Below, piece by piece: positions 49,826 through 59,419 of a stretch of 64,000 nt of DNA; positions within the stretch are counted from its first letter, which is position 1; every line of letters begins with the position of its first letter. A model generated the notes under the pieces. That model was not told the DNA's origin. It did no database searches and saw only the letters and a program-made list of their open reading frames with translations. A program made the position numbers and the translations under genes. The DNA comes from Sphingomonas radiodurans (GTDB lineage: Bacteria > Pseudomonadota > Alphaproteobacteria > Sphingomonadales > Sphingomonadaceae): the NCBI RefSeq assembly GCF_020866845.1, contig NZ_CP086594.1, forward strand, positions 3,004,001-3,068,000, read 5' to 3'.

Positions 49826-51436
49826 TCACCCCGCCCGCCGCTGCCCCAGATCGACAGCCCCAGCGCCTGTCGCCAGCATTCGCCGCTCTGCCAGCATCCG
49901 CCGCGTGTTCGCGCCGCTCATCGGCCGCCCGTAATGATAGCCTTGCCCCCGCGCACAACCGAGCGCGCGCAATCGCGCCTCGATCTCGGCATCCTCGATC
50001 CCTTCCGCCGTCACCGGCAGGTTCAGGCTCGCGCCCAGGCTAGCAATCGCGCTGACGATCGCCGCACTGTCGGCATGGTCGGCGATCGCCTGGACGAAGC
50101 TGCGGTCGATCTTGATCCGATCGAACGGCAGCGCGCGCAGGTGCGCGAGGCTTGAGTAGCCCGTGCCGAAATCGTCGAGCGCGATGCGGATGCCCTGGTT
50201 CTTCAGGCTGCCGACGATCGACTGCGCCAGCGACAGATTGTCGAACAGCGCGCTCTCGGTGATCTCGATTTCCAGCCGATGTGCGGGAAAGCCCGTCTCC
50301 AGCAACAGCTTGATGATCTTCTGCGGCAGCCACGCGTCGCGAAACTGCCACGGCGAGATGTTCACCGAGATCGTCAGCGCTGGATCCCAATCGCGCGCCG
50401 CCAGGAACGCCTGCCGCATCACCGCCATCGACAAATCGGCGATCAGCCCACTCTGCTCGGCGATTGGGATGAAGCGGTCGGGACCGATCGTGCCGTGAAC
50501 CGGATGCTCCCACCGCGCGAGCACCTCGAAGCCGTAAAGACGGCCGCTGGCCAGATCGATCTGTTGTTCGAAGTACGGCACGATATGGCCCGCCGGGATT
50601 GCGCCCCGCAGCCCGTTCTCCAATTCGTTGCGCGCGTGAAGCGCCCGCGCCATCGCCGGATCGAACCAGGCGGAGCGGTTTCGTCCGGCTTCCTTGGCGG
50701 CGTACATTGCAATGTCCGCCGCGCGCATCAGCGCGTCGATCGAACCGCGTTCGACATCGGAGCGCGCGATCCCGACCGAGGCGGAGATGTGGATTTGCTG
50801 CCCGTCGATCTCGATCGCCTGAGCGAGCCGGCTGACGAGTTGCTCGGCGATCCGCTGTACCATTGCCGGCTCGCGCGGGTCGAAGACGAAGGCGCACGCA
50901 AATTCATCGCCGCCGAGCCGCGCGACCAGCGCCACCGGTGGCAGGATCTCCGCAATTTCCCGCCCGACTCGTGCCAGCAGCGCATCGCCGGCAGCGTGGC
51001 CGTACAGGTCGTTGACCGTCTTGAAGCGATCGAGCCCAAGCATTACGAGCGCCACCGCGCGGCCGCGCCGCGTAGCCTCGTGCAGCATTGCCGATCCTTC
51101 TTCGACGAGGCTGCGGCGGTTGAGAAACCCAGTCAGCGGATCACAGCTCGAAAGCAACCGCAGCCGCTCGCTCGCTGCTTCATGATTGCCGAGAGCCTGG
51201 ACCAGCGCATTATGCCGACGCCACCCGATCAGGATCAGCGCGACATTGAGCAGCAGCGCGATCACCAGCATCGGATCGAGCGGGTCGTTCGCGCCGAGCC
51301 ATCGGCGCAGCAAGATGTCGAGCGCGCTGCCGCCGAGCAGGACGAACAGCGCGATCGCGGCGGCGGTCACGATCCGGGTCGTACTCCCGAGTTCGGCGGC
51401 CGGCGCGCCGGCGGCGCGTGGCGTCAGCTCCACCAT
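49826..51436 (-). CDS. GGDEF and EAL domain cyclic-di-GMP protein
   Basis: 536 residues. Two membrane segments near the N-terminus (IVTAAAIALFVLLGG, and MLVIALLLNVALILIGW) precede a GGDEF domain (~100-260) with an intact RLGGDEFA active site. An EAL domain (~275-520) follows, starting with a changed EVLARWEHPVHG instead of EAL. It also has FGTGYSSLAHLRALPFDRIKID, containing the loop-6 residues. Both synthesis and breakdown of c-di-GMP are possible; EVL variants are often still active. The signal it senses is not clear. Confidence 0.9.
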   Translation of the reverse strand: MVELTPRAAGAPAAELGSTTRIVTAAAIALFVLLGGSALDILLRRWLGANDPLDPMLVIALLLNVALILIGWRRHNALVQALGNHEAASERLRLLSSCDPLTGFLNRRSLVEEGSAMLHEATRRGRAVALVMLGLDRFKTVNDLYGHAAGDALLARVGREIAEILPPVALVARLGGDEFACAFVFDPREPAMVQRIAEQLVSRLAQAIEIDGQQIHISASVGIARSDVERGSIDALMRAADIAMYAAKEAGRNRSAWFDPAMARALHARNELENGLRGAIPAGHIVPYFEQQIDLASGRLYGFEVLARWEHPVHGTIGPDRFIPIAEQSGLIADLSMAVMRQAFLAARDWDPALTISVNISPWQFRDAWLPQKIIKLLLETGFPAHRLEIEITESALFDNLSLAQSIVGSLKNQGIRIALDDFGTGYSSLAHLRALPFDRIKIDRSFVQAIADHADSAAIVSAIASLGASLNLPVTAEGIEDAEIEARLRALGCARGQGYHYGRPMSGANTRRMLAERRMLATGAGAVDLGQRRAG

Positions 51437-51589
51437 GGCTTGGTCCTATGTTGCTTAGCCGTTTTGGCAGCAGTTTCATGTAGAAGGTGTTAATTCGCTG
51501 CGACTTGCCTGTTTGGGCTGGTTCGGCTATCACGTATCCACGTTCCGTTTGTTGAACGCTGAAGACAAGCGCCCATGTGGTGCCCGCTG

Positions 51590-51613
51590 GCCGGCGAGGT
51601 TTCGCCCGCCGGC
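51590..51613 (+). other. Stem-loop in the ffh leader
   Basis: GCCGGCG (51590-51596) and CGCCGGC (51607-51613) are perfect arms around a 10-base loop and are followed by GCTTTTGCG. It lies 39 bases before the ffh start. It may be an attenuator, or a weak terminator protecting ffh from upstream transcription. The rest of the 216-base gap before ffh shows no gene. Confidence 0.4.
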
Positions 51614-51652
51614 GCTTTTGCGTTTGGCGCGGGAATATGGAGTTATGACGCA

Positions 51653-53173
51653 ATGTTCGACAGCCTGAGCGATCGTCTTGGCGGCGTGTTCGACCGCTTG
51701 CGCGGTCGTGGCGCGCTGACCGAAGCGGACGTGCGCCAGGCGATGCGCGAAGTGCGGGTCGCATTGCTCGAGGCCGATGTAGCGCTGCCCGTAGCGCGCA
51801 AGTTCGTTGATGACGCGACCGAAAAGGCGATCGGCCAGAACGTCCTTCGCTCGATCACGCCAGGGCAGCAGGTCGTCAAGATCGTCCATGACGCGCTGAT
51901 CGAGATGCTCGGCGGCGACGATCCGCAAGCGGCTGAGCTCGATCTCGGTGTCACGCCGCCGGCGATCATCATGATGGTCGGCCTGCAGGGCTCGGGAAAG
52001 ACGACCACGACCGCCAAGATCGCCAAGCGGCTGTCGGCCGGTCAGATGGGCCGGGATCGCAAGAAGGTGCTGATGGCGTCGCTCGACGTCAATCGCCCGA
52101 ACGCGCAGGAACAGCTTGCCACGCTCGGCACGCAGGTCGAGGTCCAAACGTTGCCGATCATCGTCGGCCAGCAACCGGTCGATATCGCGCGGCGCGCAAT
52201 GCAGGCGGCGAAGCTGCAGGGCTTCGACGTGCTGATGCTCGACACCGCCGGTCGGCTACACGTCGATCAGGCGCTGATGGACGAGATGAAGGCCGTAGCG
52301 GACATCGCCCGTCCGCAGGAAATCCTGCTCGTCGTTGACAGCCTGACCGGTCAGGACGCGGTCAACGTCGCGCAGAACTTCTCCGATCAGGTGCCGCTTA
52401 CCGGCGTCGTGCTGACCCGCTTGGACGGCGACGCGCGCGGTGGCGCGGCGCTGTCGATGCGCGCCGTCACTGGCAAGCCGATCAAGTTCGCCGGTGTCGG
52501 CGAAAAGATGGACGCGCTCGAAGCGTTCCACGCCGAGCGGGTCGCCGGCCGCATCCTCGGCATGGGCGATGTAGTCAGCCTCGTCGAAAAGGCAGCGGAG
52601 TCGATCCAGCAGGAAGACGCCGAGAAGATGGCAACGAAGCTGGCAAAGGGCCAGTTCGACCTCGACGACCTGCGAAGCCAGCTGGCGCAGATGCGCCGCA
52701 TGGGCGGGCTAGGCGCGCTGGCCGGCATGATGCCGGGCATGAAGAAGGCGCAACAGGCGATGGCGTCGGGCGCCGTCGACGAGCGCATCCTGCTGCGCAT
52801 GGACGCGATGATCACGTCGATGACTCAGAAGGAACGCTCCAAGCCCGAGGTGATCAACGCTAAGCGCAAGATCCGCATCGCCAAGGGCAGCGGCACGACC
52901 GTGCAGGACGTGAACAAGTTGCTGAAGATGCATCAGGAAATGGCCTCGGCCATGAAAAAGATCCGCAAGATGGGCGGGATCAAGGGAATGCTGGCGATGC
53001 TCGGCAAGGGCGGGCCGGGGGGCGGCATGGGCGGCCTCGGCAACGCCTTGGGCGGCCCCGAGCTCGGCGAGATGCTGGGCAAGGCCGGCGGCGGGCTTCC
53101 CGGTCTGCCGAACGGCCTGGGCGGAATGGGCGGCGGCAGCCTCCCACCCGGTTTTCCGAAGTTCAAGAAGTAA
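51653..53173 (+). CDS. ffh: Signal recognition particle protein Ffh
   Basis: 506-residue SRP54 GTPase that binds signal sequences emerging from ribosomes. The N domain (MFDSLSDRLGGVFDRLRG) is followed by the G domain, with GLQGSGKTTTTAKIAKRL, DTAGRLHVD and TRLDGDARGGAAL, and then the methionine-rich M domain (MRRMGGLGALAGMMPGMKKA, MKKIRKMGGIKGMLAML). The last ~50 residues are Gly/Leu/Pro-rich. ATG 51653 is the family start; GGAG lies 11 bases upstream. It heads the block with rpsP and rimM. Confidence 0.96.
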   Translation: MFDSLSDRLGGVFDRLRGRGALTEADVRQAMREVRVALLEADVALPVARKFVDDATEKAIGQNVLRSITPGQQVVKIVHDALIEMLGGDDPQAAELDLGVTPPAIIMMVGLQGSGKTTTTAKIAKRLSAGQMGRDRKKVLMASLDVNRPNAQEQLATLGTQVEVQTLPIIVGQQPVDIARRAMQAAKLQGFDVLMLDTAGRLHVDQALMDEMKAVADIARPQEILLVVDSLTGQDAVNVAQNFSDQVPLTGVVLTRLDGDARGGAALSMRAVTGKPIKFAGVGEKMDALEAFHAERVAGRILGMGDVVSLVEKAAESIQQEDAEKMATKLAKGQFDLDDLRSQLAQMRRMGGLGALAGMMPGMKKAQQAMASGAVDERILLRMDAMITSMTQKERSKPEVINAKRKIRIAKGSGTTVQDVNKLLKMHQEMASAMKKIRKMGGIKGMLAMLGKGGPGGGMGGLGNALGGPELGEMLGKAGGGLPGLPNGLGGMGGGSLPPGFPKFKK

Positions 53174-53206
53174 ACCTTTTCAGATACCTAGAAGGAATAG
53201 ATTACA

Positions 53207-53638
53207 ATGGCACTGAGCATTCGCCTGTCCCGTGGCGGTTCGAAGAAGCGTCCGTACTACCGTATCGTCGTTGCGGACGCGCGCAGCCCGCGTGATGGCA
53301 AGTTCATCGAGAAGATCGGCAACTACAATCCGCTGCTCGCCAAGGATGACGAGAAGCGCATCGTGCTCGACGCCGAGCGCGCCAAGCATTGGCTGAGCAA
53401 TGGCGCGCAGCCGACCGATCGTGTCGCGCGCTTCCTCGATGTCGCCGGCGTTCTCGAGCGTCCGGCGCGCAACAACCCGAAGAAGGCCGAGCCGGGCGAG
53501 AAGGCCAAGGAGCGTGCCGAAGAGCGCGCCGAGAAGCTGAAGGCCGAGGAAGAGGCTAAGGCTGAGGCAGCGAACGCCGGTTCGGCGCCCGAGGCAGAGC
53601 CGGCCGAAGCGGCTGCCGAGGAAGCGACCGCCGAGTAG
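53207..53638 (+). CDS. rpsP: Small ribosomal subunit protein S16
   Basis: 143 residues. The conserved part is the first ~80 ([20 protein letters not shown], then [20 protein letters not shown]). It is followed by an Ala/Glu/Lys-rich tail of ~60 residues, common in alphaproteobacteria and absent from E. coli S16. AAGGAA lies before the ATG. It sits 33 bases after ffh. Confidence 0.97.
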   Translation: MALSIRLSRGGSKKRPYYRIVVADARSPRDGKFIEKIGNYNPLLAKDDEKRIVLDAERAKHWLSNGAQPTDRVARFLDVAGVLERPARNNPKKAEPGEKAKERAEERAEKLKAEEEAKAEAANAGSAPEAEPAEAAAEEATAE

Positions 53639-53699
53639 GCATCCGCGGAAGGCGCATCCGATCCCGTCATGGCGCGTTGCTTGATCGAAGGAGCACGCC

Positions 53700-53837
53700 A
53701 TGACTCAGGATCCCGATCCCCGGACGGCCAACGATGACGAAGAAGCGCCCGCCAGCAACGAAGGCGTCTCCGCCCCCGAGCCCGCCGAGGGCGCCGACGA
53801 CCTCCCCGACGGGGCCGACGGTTCGCCCGGCGGATGA
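53700..53837 (+). CDS. Small acidic ORF overlapping the start of rimM in another frame
   Basis: 45 codons, beginning MTQDPDPRTANDDEEAPASN and ending ADGSPGG. It has the strong ribosome binding site AAGGAG with 7 bases before the ATG, and shows a coding-like base pattern (G-rich first and C-rich third positions). Its stop at 53835 sits exactly where the RimM core begins. It may be a leader peptide coupled to rimM, or the true N-terminus of RimM separated by a frameshift. Confidence 0.4.
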   Translation: MTQDPDPRTANDDEEAPASNEGVSAPEPAEGADDLPDGADGSPGG

Positions 53838-54294
53838 GCCGCGCGTCGTGCTGGCGGCGGTTGCCGGCGCGCACGGCATCGGCGGCGAAGTGAAGCTGAA
53901 GCTGTTCGCCGACGATGTGGCATCCTATGCGTCGTTCAACGACGGCGCGCTGACGGTGAAATCACTGCGTGGCAACATCGCGCGGTTCGCCGAAGTCACC
54001 GATCGTACGGCGGCCGAAGCGTTGCGCGGCACTCAACTGACGGTGCCGCGTGATGCACTGCCGCCACTAGCCGATGGCGAATATTATCACGCCGACCTGA
54101 TCGGTCTAGCTGCGATGTCCTCCGCGGGTGAAGCTCTCGGAACGGTCGTCGCCGTGGAAAATTTTGGTGCTGGCGACGTGATCGAGATCGAGCGCGCGAC
54201 GGGCAAGCGCTTCATGGTGCCGATGAGCGAGGAAGCAGTGCCGGAGTGGAATGCCGAGCGGCTGATCGTGACGGCGGCGTTCGCGGCGGAGTAA
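53734..54294 (+). CDS. rimM: Ribosome maturation factor RimM
   Basis: Up to 186 residues. The RimM core starts at residue ~35 (RVVLAAVAGAHGIGGEVKL) and includes the PRC-barrel segment DGEYYHADLIGLAAM and GTVVAVENFGAGDVIEI, ending GKRFMVPMSEEAVPEW. It assists 30S head assembly by binding S19. From ATG 53734 the first ~33 residues are Lys/Pro/Thr-rich low-complexity sequence with no RimM character, and no ribosome binding site precedes that ATG. A GTG at the core (in RVVLAA) is an alternative start. Confidence 0.88.
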   Translation: MTKKRPPATKASPPPSPPRAPTTSPTGPTVRPADEPRVVLAAVAGAHGIGGEVKLKLFADDVASYASFNDGALTVKSLRGNIARFAEVTDRTAAEALRGTQLTVPRDALPPLADGEYYHADLIGLAAMSSAGEALGTVVAVENFGAGDVIEIERATGKRFMVPMSEEAVPEWNAERLIVTAAFAAE

Positions 54295-54315
54295 TGTGCC
54301 TAACCGTCTGACCGA

Positions 54316-55221
54316 TCAGCGCCGCAATGGATGCCGGGTGTTGAGTTCGTTCCGAATAGTCGTTGCTGCAACCCCGGCCTGACCCATCGCATGGCTAATC
54401 TGGTCGAGTCCCTTCACCACGTCGCCCGCGGCAAAAAGTCCCGGCAGTGTCGTCCGCTGATGCTCGTCGGTGACGAGACACCCTTCGTCGGTGCCACGCG
54501 CGCCCGCCGCGAGCGCCAGTTCGGAGCGGATCGTCGATCCGAGCGCCGGATAGACGCTGTCGAACACCATCCGCCCATGCGCGGTATCAAACGCTAGACC
54601 GCCATCTTCGATCGCATAGCCCCCGCACGGTCCATCGACACGTTCCACGCCCGCGTCGTCGAGTGCCTTGGCACAACTCTCGTCGAGCATATGCTCAGCG
54701 TCGGGTGCGATCAGCGTTACGTCCTGCGTAAAGCCACGCAGGAACATCGCTTCGCGCATCCCATGGTCCCCCGTCCCAATCACGCCAACGCGCTTGTCGG
54801 TCACTTCATAACCGTCGCAGACCGGGCAATAGCGCAACGCGCCCTGCTCAAGTGCGCGATCATGCAACGCGTCGTCCATCTTCGGCCGATGGTTCACCAC
54901 GCCGGTCGCGAGTAGGACCGTACGCGCCTCGGCGACCGCATCGCCCATCCGCACGATGAACGTATCACCCACCGGTTCGATCGCGGTCACCGTCGCCGTC
55001 TGGCGCGACACGCCAAACGACTTAGCTTGGGTGTACATCCGCTCGAGCAAGTCGCGCCCGTTGATCCCGCCCGGATAACCGGCATGGTTGTGCGTACACG
55101 GGATAAGCGCCGCGCGGCTCGATCCGTTGTCGATCAAGGCGATATCCAGGTGATACCGCGCGAGGTAAATGGCCGCTGTCAGCCCGGCCGGGCCGCTCCC
55201 GATGATGATGCAATCGTGCAT
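54316..55221 (-). CDS. Thioredoxin reductase-like FAD/NAD(P) oxidoreductase
   Basis: 301 residues. The FAD motif is IIIGSGPAGLTAAIYLA at the N-terminus, the redox disulfide is CPVCDGYEV (CxxC, CPVC rather than the usual CATC), the NADPH motif is GVIGTGDHGMREAMFL with one G replaced, and the FAD end is LPGLFAAGDVVKGLDQISHAMGQAGVAA. It is a relative of thioredoxin and ferredoxin reductases; the partner is unknown. It lies on the opposite strand within the ribosome gene cluster between rimM and trmD. Confidence 0.87.
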   Translation of the reverse strand: MHDCIIIGSGPAGLTAAIYLARYHLDIALIDNGSSRAALIPCTHNHAGYPGGINGRDLLERMYTQAKSFGVSRQTATVTAIEPVGDTFIVRMGDAVAEARTVLLATGVVNHRPKMDDALHDRALEQGALRYCPVCDGYEVTDKRVGVIGTGDHGMREAMFLRGFTQDVTLIAPDAEHMLDESCAKALDDAGVERVDGPCGGYAIEDGGLAFDTAHGRMVFDSVYPALGSTIRSELALAAGARGTDEGCLVTDEHQRTTLPGLFAAGDVVKGLDQISHAMGQAGVAATTIRNELNTRHPLRR

Positions 55222-55277
55222 GAGGTTTGGAGCGCTCCGTCGGCGAGGTGGTTCCAAGAAAAGAAGAGGGTGCGACA

Positions 55278-55598
55278 ATGGGCTGGCTGATCGGAACCGT
55301 TCTGGCAATTAGCGGCGTGACGGCTCTCGCCGCATGGTTCATCGTTAGGCGGAACCCCACCGGCTCGTCGAGCAGCCAGATCATGTTCGCGGTAGCGAGC
55401 TTTCCTGTCTTAAGCGGGCTTTTTGCGGCGGTAGTGATCGCGGGGGAAATCGCGAAGCTGACACCGCAGGATCACCGTGGCAGCTTCGGTATGGCGATTT
55501 TCGCTGTGGTGGTGTTCTGGTTCTACGGCCTGGTCGCGAGCGTCATCGTCGGCGTGCCGACAGCCGTGGTGGCAGTAGGACGTTTCCGCGGCGGTTGA
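55278..55598 (+). CDS. Small membrane protein of unknown function
   Basis: 106 residues. Three hydrophobic helices are visible (LIGTVLAISGVTALAAWFIV, IMFAVASFPVLSGLFAAVV, MAIFAVVVFWFYGLVASVIV). There is no motif I recognise. ATG 55278 follows AAGAAGAGGGTG. It is divergent from the reductase at 55221 and 51 bases ahead of the serine hydrolase gene. Confidence 0.65.
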   Translation: MGWLIGTVLAISGVTALAAWFIVRRNPTGSSSSQIMFAVASFPVLSGLFAAVVIAGEIAKLTPQDHRGSFGMAIFAVVVFWFYGLVASVIVGVPTAVVAVGRFRGG

Positions 55599-55649
55599 CG
55601 CTCTCCGGCCGCGCGGTATCGCTGCCAAGAGCCGAAGGGGAACCCGTCG

Positions 55650-57158
55650 ATGATCCGTGCCGTGACCGCTGCCCTATTGCTCGCCACGCCAACAGCCGTC
55701 CTTGCGCAAGCCGCGCCCGCTGCGCAGTCTGCACCCCCGGCAGTCGAAGCGCTCGAGCCGCAACTCACCGGCTATTTCGATTCATGGATGAAGCGCGCGA
55801 ACGTGCCCGGCCTGGTCTATGGCGTGGTGAAAGACGGCAAGCTCGTGCTGGTCCGCGGGCTCGGCGTGCAGGACATCGTAGCGAAGCGCCCCGTCACTGC
55901 GGACAGCCGTTTCCGTATCGCTTCGATGTCGAAGGCGTTCACCGCGCTCGCCATCCTGAAGCTGCGCGACGAGGATCGCCTGTCGCTCGCTGCGCCGGCC
56001 GATCGCTACGTCCCCGAGATGCGCGCGTGGAAATATCCGACCACGGACAGCCCGCGCGTCCGCGTCGCCGATCTGCTTCATCACACCGCGGGCTATGTCG
56101 AGGACAATCCCTGGGGTGATCGGCAACAGCCGCTGTCGGATGCCGGCTTCACCGCGATGCTCAAGGCCGGCGTTCCGTTCGCGCAGGCGCCGGGGCTGCG
56201 GATGGAATATTCCAATTTCGGCTATGCGACGCTCGGCAGGATCGTCGGCAACGTCTCCGGCGTACGTTACCAAGACTATATCACCCGCAACATCATGGCG
56301 CCGCTCGGCATGGCGACGACCGGCTATGATGTGCTGAACGGCCCGCAGGATATTCGCGCGCTCGGCTATCGCTGGCAGGACAACGCCTGGGTGCGCGAGC
56401 CGGACATGGCCGATGGCGCGTTCGGCGCGATGGGCGGTGTGCAGACGAGCGCGAACGACTATTGGCGCTGGGTCGCCTTCCTCCTCTCCGCCTGGCCCGC
56501 GCGTGACGATGCTGAAACTGGCCCGGTGAAGCGTTCTACGGTGCGCGAAATCGTCGAGGGGTCGAACTTCCTCCAGGTTCAGGAACGCCCCGGACCTAGC
56601 GGTGCGCTTTGCCGCACGCCTGTCGCTTATGCGATGGGCTGGTCGGTGGTCGAGGATTGCGACCTCGGCCGGATCGTCACGCACAGCGGCGGCTATCCCG
56701 GCTATGGTTCGATCGTGATGATGCTGCCCGATGCCGGCGTCGGCGTGTTCGCTTTCGCCAACCGCACTTATGCCGGCCCACGCCAGCCGGTCGCGGAAGC
56801 GCTCCTGGCGCTCCGCACCGCGGGCTTGGCGCCGATCCGCGCGGTGCCCGTGTCACCCGATCTCTCCCGCGCCTACGACATCGCGCGTGCTGTCTGGAGC
56901 GCCGGCGATCCGGCCCGCGCGCCGCTCGCCAACAATGTCGTGCTCGACCGCGATCTCGCCCGACGCCGCGAGGACATCGCCGATCTCAAGCGGCAGGTCG
57001 GCACCTGTCAGACCGGCACCCCGATCAAGCCCATCTCTGCAATGGAAGGCACGTTCACCTGGTCCTGCGCCATCGGAAGCGTGAGCGGCCGCGTCCAGCG
57101 CGCGCCCACGCCGGCGCTCAGCCTTCAGGTGCTAAGCTTCGAACTCGCCAAACCGTGA
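55650..57158 (+). CDS. Serine hydrolase of the class C beta-lactamase family
   Basis: 502 residues, exported. The signal peptide is at 1-20 ([14 protein letters not shown]). The penicillin-binding-like active site has SMSK at about 92-95 (S-x-x-K), YSN in [12 protein letters not shown], and [10 protein letters not shown] replacing the KTG triad, as in esterases and D-aminopeptidases of this family rather than true AmpC. The natural substrate is unknown. The stop overlaps the GTG of trmD (GTGA), so trmD translation is coupled to it. Confidence 0.88.
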   Translation: MIRAVTAALLLATPTAVLAQAAPAAQSAPPAVEALEPQLTGYFDSWMKRANVPGLVYGVVKDGKLVLVRGLGVQDIVAKRPVTADSRFRIASMSKAFTALAILKLRDEDRLSLAAPADRYVPEMRAWKYPTTDSPRVRVADLLHHTAGYVEDNPWGDRQQPLSDAGFTAMLKAGVPFAQAPGLRMEYSNFGYATLGRIVGNVSGVRYQDYITRNIMAPLGMATTGYDVLNGPQDIRALGYRWQDNAWVREPDMADGAFGAMGGVQTSANDYWRWVAFLLSAWPARDDAETGPVKRSTVREIVEGSNFLQVQERPGPSGALCRTPVAYAMGWSVVEDCDLGRIVTHSGGYPGYGSIVMMLPDAGVGVFAFANRTYAGPRQPVAEALLALRTAGLAPIRAVPVSPDLSRAYDIARAVWSAGDPARAPLANNVVLDRDLARRREDIADLKRQVGTCQTGTPIKPISAMEGTFTWSCAIGSVSGRVQRAPTPALSLQVLSFELAKP

Positions 57159-57880
57159 CGTTCGCCGCCACCGTCCTGACGCTCTACCCCGAGATGTTCC
57201 CCGGCCCGCTCGGCCATGCCATCGCGGGCCGCGCGCTCGCGGACGGGCGTTGGTCGCTCGACGCGGTCAACATCCGTGACTTCGCCACTGATCGCCACCG
57301 CACCGTCGATGATACGCCGGCAGGCGGCGGCGCGGGCATGGTGCTGCGCGCCGACATCCTGGCGTCCGCGCTCGATGCGCAAGGGCAGGGCAGGCCCGTG
57401 CTCGCGATGACCCCGCGCGGTGTGCCGCTCACCCAGGCCCGGGTCCGCGATCTCGCGACCGGCCCCGGCGCGATCATCCTGTGCGGCCGGTTCGAGGGGT
57501 TTGATGAGCGTCTGTTTGACGCGCGTGCGATCGATCAAGTAACGATTGGCGATTATGTCCTGTCGGGCGGCGAAACCGCTGCGCTGGTGCTGCTCGACGC
57601 TTGCGTTCGGCTGCTTCCCGGCGTAATGGGCGCCGCTTCAAGTGGGGATGAAGAGAGCTACGAAAGCGGCCTCCTCGAATATCCGCATTATACCCGACCT
57701 GCTGAATGGGAAGGGCGCACGATCCCCGAAGTGCTGCGATCGGGGGATCATGCGAAGATCGCCGCTTGGCGCCAGCGCCGGGCGGAGGATGATACACGGC
57801 TAAGGCGGCCGGACCTATGGGAGCGCCACGTCGGCGCTCGGGCCGGTCGCCCTCTGGCGCGCGGCGACGAACGGGAATGA
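57155..57880 (+). CDS. trmD: tRNA (guanine37-N1)-methyltransferase
   Basis: 241-residue SPOUT methyltransferase that modifies G37 and prevents frameshifting. The trefoil-knot motifs are [30 protein letters not shown] and [20 protein letters not shown]. The length is normal. The start is GTG 57155, overlapping the serine hydrolase stop. rplS starts 4 bases after its end, the usual partner order. Confidence 0.96.
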   Translation: MTFAATVLTLYPEMFPGPLGHAIAGRALADGRWSLDAVNIRDFATDRHRTVDDTPAGGGAGMVLRADILASALDAQGQGRPVLAMTPRGVPLTQARVRDLATGPGAIILCGRFEGFDERLFDARAIDQVTIGDYVLSGGETAALVLLDACVRLLPGVMGAASSGDEESYESGLLEYPHYTRPAEWEGRTIPEVLRSGDHAKIAAWRQRRAEDDTRLRRPDLWERHVGARAGRPLARGDERE

Positions 57881-57884
57881 AGAC

Positions 57885-58277
57885 ATGAATCTGATCCAGC
57901 AGCTCGAAGCCGAGCAGATCGCGAAGCTGACCGCGAACAAGAAGCACCCAGAATTCCGCCCCGGCGATACGCTGAAGGTTGGCGTGAAGGTCGTGGAAGG
58001 CGAGCGCACCCGCGTCCAGAACTACGAGGGCGTGTGCATCGCCCGCGCGAACCGCGGCATGGGTTCGTCGTTCACCGTGCGCAAGATTTCGTTCGGCGAG
58101 GGCGTCGAGCGCGTCTTCCCGCTGTATTCGCCGAACATCGATTCGATCGAGGTGGTCCGCAAGGGCGCCGTCCGTCGTGCGAAGCTGTATTACCTGCGCG
58201 GCCGCACCGGCAAGTCGGCACGTATCGCCGAGCGTCGTGATAATCGCCCGAAGCCAACGGCTACCGCTGCCGAGTAA
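57885..58277 (+). CDS. rplS: Large ribosomal subunit protein L19
   Basis: 130 residues. The conserved L19 segments are [40 protein letters not shown] and [19 protein letters not shown]. It lies at the 30S-50S interface. It is the last gene of the trmD-rplS pair and is closed by a strong intrinsic terminator 19 bases after the stop. Confidence 0.97.
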   Translation: MNLIQQLEAEQIAKLTANKKHPEFRPGDTLKVGVKVVEGERTRVQNYEGVCIARANRGMGSSFTVRKISFGEGVERVFPLYSPNIDSIEVVRKGAVRRAKLYYLRGRTGKSARIAERRDNRPKPTATAAE

Positions 58278-58295
58278 GCGGCGATCGTCGATCAG

Positions 58296-58331
58296 AAAAG
58301 GGCGTCGGCGTACACCGCCGGCGCCCTTTTT
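58296..58331 (+). terminator. Intrinsic terminator after rplS
   Basis: An 11-base stem (GGGCGTCGGCG with CCGCCGGCGCCC, one G-T wobble) has a five-base loop, is flanked by AAAA on the left and runs into TTTTT on the right. This is the clearest intrinsic terminator in the window. Confidence 0.92.
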
Positions 58332-58387
58332 CATGTGTGAGTCCGGCCGGTAGCTGAGGTCGCGCTGTGTGCTTGGATCCCAAGCAA

Positions 58388-59419
58388 TCAAGTCAGTGCG
58401 TCCCCCCGCACGATTTCTACGATCCGGTCCCCCGTCTCTACGCGCTCCGCCTCGGGCTGGTCGAAGCCGATGCACACGCCGTGGCGGAACAATCGCACGC
58501 CGAGCCCGGTCGTCAGGCCACGCAAGGGGCGCCCCACGTCCGTCGGCGTGGCGTCGCGTTCGCGTAGCGCGACCCGCCCACGCACCGCCGCGAGGTCGGT
58601 GAGATAATCCGCCACGTTCGGCCCGTCGGTCGATCCCGCCAGCAACAGCCCGGCGAACCGCGCGGGGTTGATCACCACGTCCGCGCCAGCTTGCCGGGCG
58701 AGCGCCTCGTTGTCGTCGGAGCGGATCACCGCGCTGATCCGCACCCGCTCAGATAGTCGCCGCGCAGTAAGCACGATCAGGATCGTCGTATCGTCGCGCC
58801 CGGCAGACGCCATCAGCGTCGCGGCCTGGTCGATCCGCGCCGCCTGCAGGGTCACGTCGCGGGTCGCATCGCCTTCGAGGATCGTTGCGCCGCACTCCTC
58901 GGCATGTGCCAGCGCTTGCTCGTCGCGATCGACCACGACGATGCTCGCGGGATCAACGTTGCGTCGGACGAGCTCGCGCAGTGCCTCGTCGCCGCTGCTG
59001 CCATAGCCCGCGATCACGACGTGCCCGCGCAACTGTCGCTGGATCACTGCCATGCGCCACCGCTGCCACGTCCGTTTGAAAAGGAAATCATACGCCGTCC
59101 CCAAGAAGATCAGCCACACGAACAATCGGATCGGCGTAACGACGAATGTGTCGAACATCCGCGCCCCGTCGGTCACTGGGATGATATCGCCATAGCCTAC
59201 CGTCGTGACGGTGATCATGGTGAAATACAGCACGTCGGTGAAACTGATGTGCCCGTCGACATTGTCGCGCAGCCCATCGCGGTCGATCCAGTGTCCGCCA
59301 AGCGCGATGCCGATCAGCCCGACCGCCAGAACGATGCGCAGCACGAGGCTGGCCCAGATGGGCAGACCGCTGCGTCGGCGAAGGTGAAGGTCCTGGAGCG
59401 AGTGCGAAGGGCGGCGCAT
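58388..59419 (-). CDS. Potassium channel with cytoplasmic RCK (TrkA-N) domain
   Basis: 343 residues. Two membrane segments (WASLVLRIVLAVGLIGIALGG and IRLFVWLIFLGTAYDFLF) flank a pore loop with the potassium selectivity filter TVTTVGYGD. A Rossmann RCK domain follows (VVIAGYGSSGDEALREL, VVVDRDEQALAHAEECGATILEGDAT), with a C-terminal ligand domain. It should form a tetrameric K+ channel gated by nucleotides or ions. The gene is convergent with rplS and divergent from the peptidase at 59527. Confidence 0.92.
   Translation of the reverse strand: MRRPSHSLQDLHLRRRSGLPIWASLVLRIVLAVGLIGIALGGHWIDRDGLRDNVDGHISFTDVLYFTMITVTTVGYGDIIPVTDGARMFDTFVVTPIRLFVWLIFLGTAYDFLFKRTWQRWRMAVIQRQLRGHVVIAGYGSSGDEALRELVRRNVDPASIVVVDRDEQALAHAEECGATILEGDATRDVTLQAARIDQAATLMASAGRDDTTILIVLTARRLSERVRISAVIRSDDNEALARQAGADVVINPARFAGLLLAGSTDGPNVADYLTDLAAVRGRVALRERDATPTDVGRPLRGLTTGLGVRLFRHGVCIGFDQPEAERVETGDRIVEIVRGDALT

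Noticed and set aside
54331..54597. Plus-strand 88-codon frame after rimM
   Set aside because: Antisense to the thioredoxin-reductase-like gene, without a ribosome binding site.
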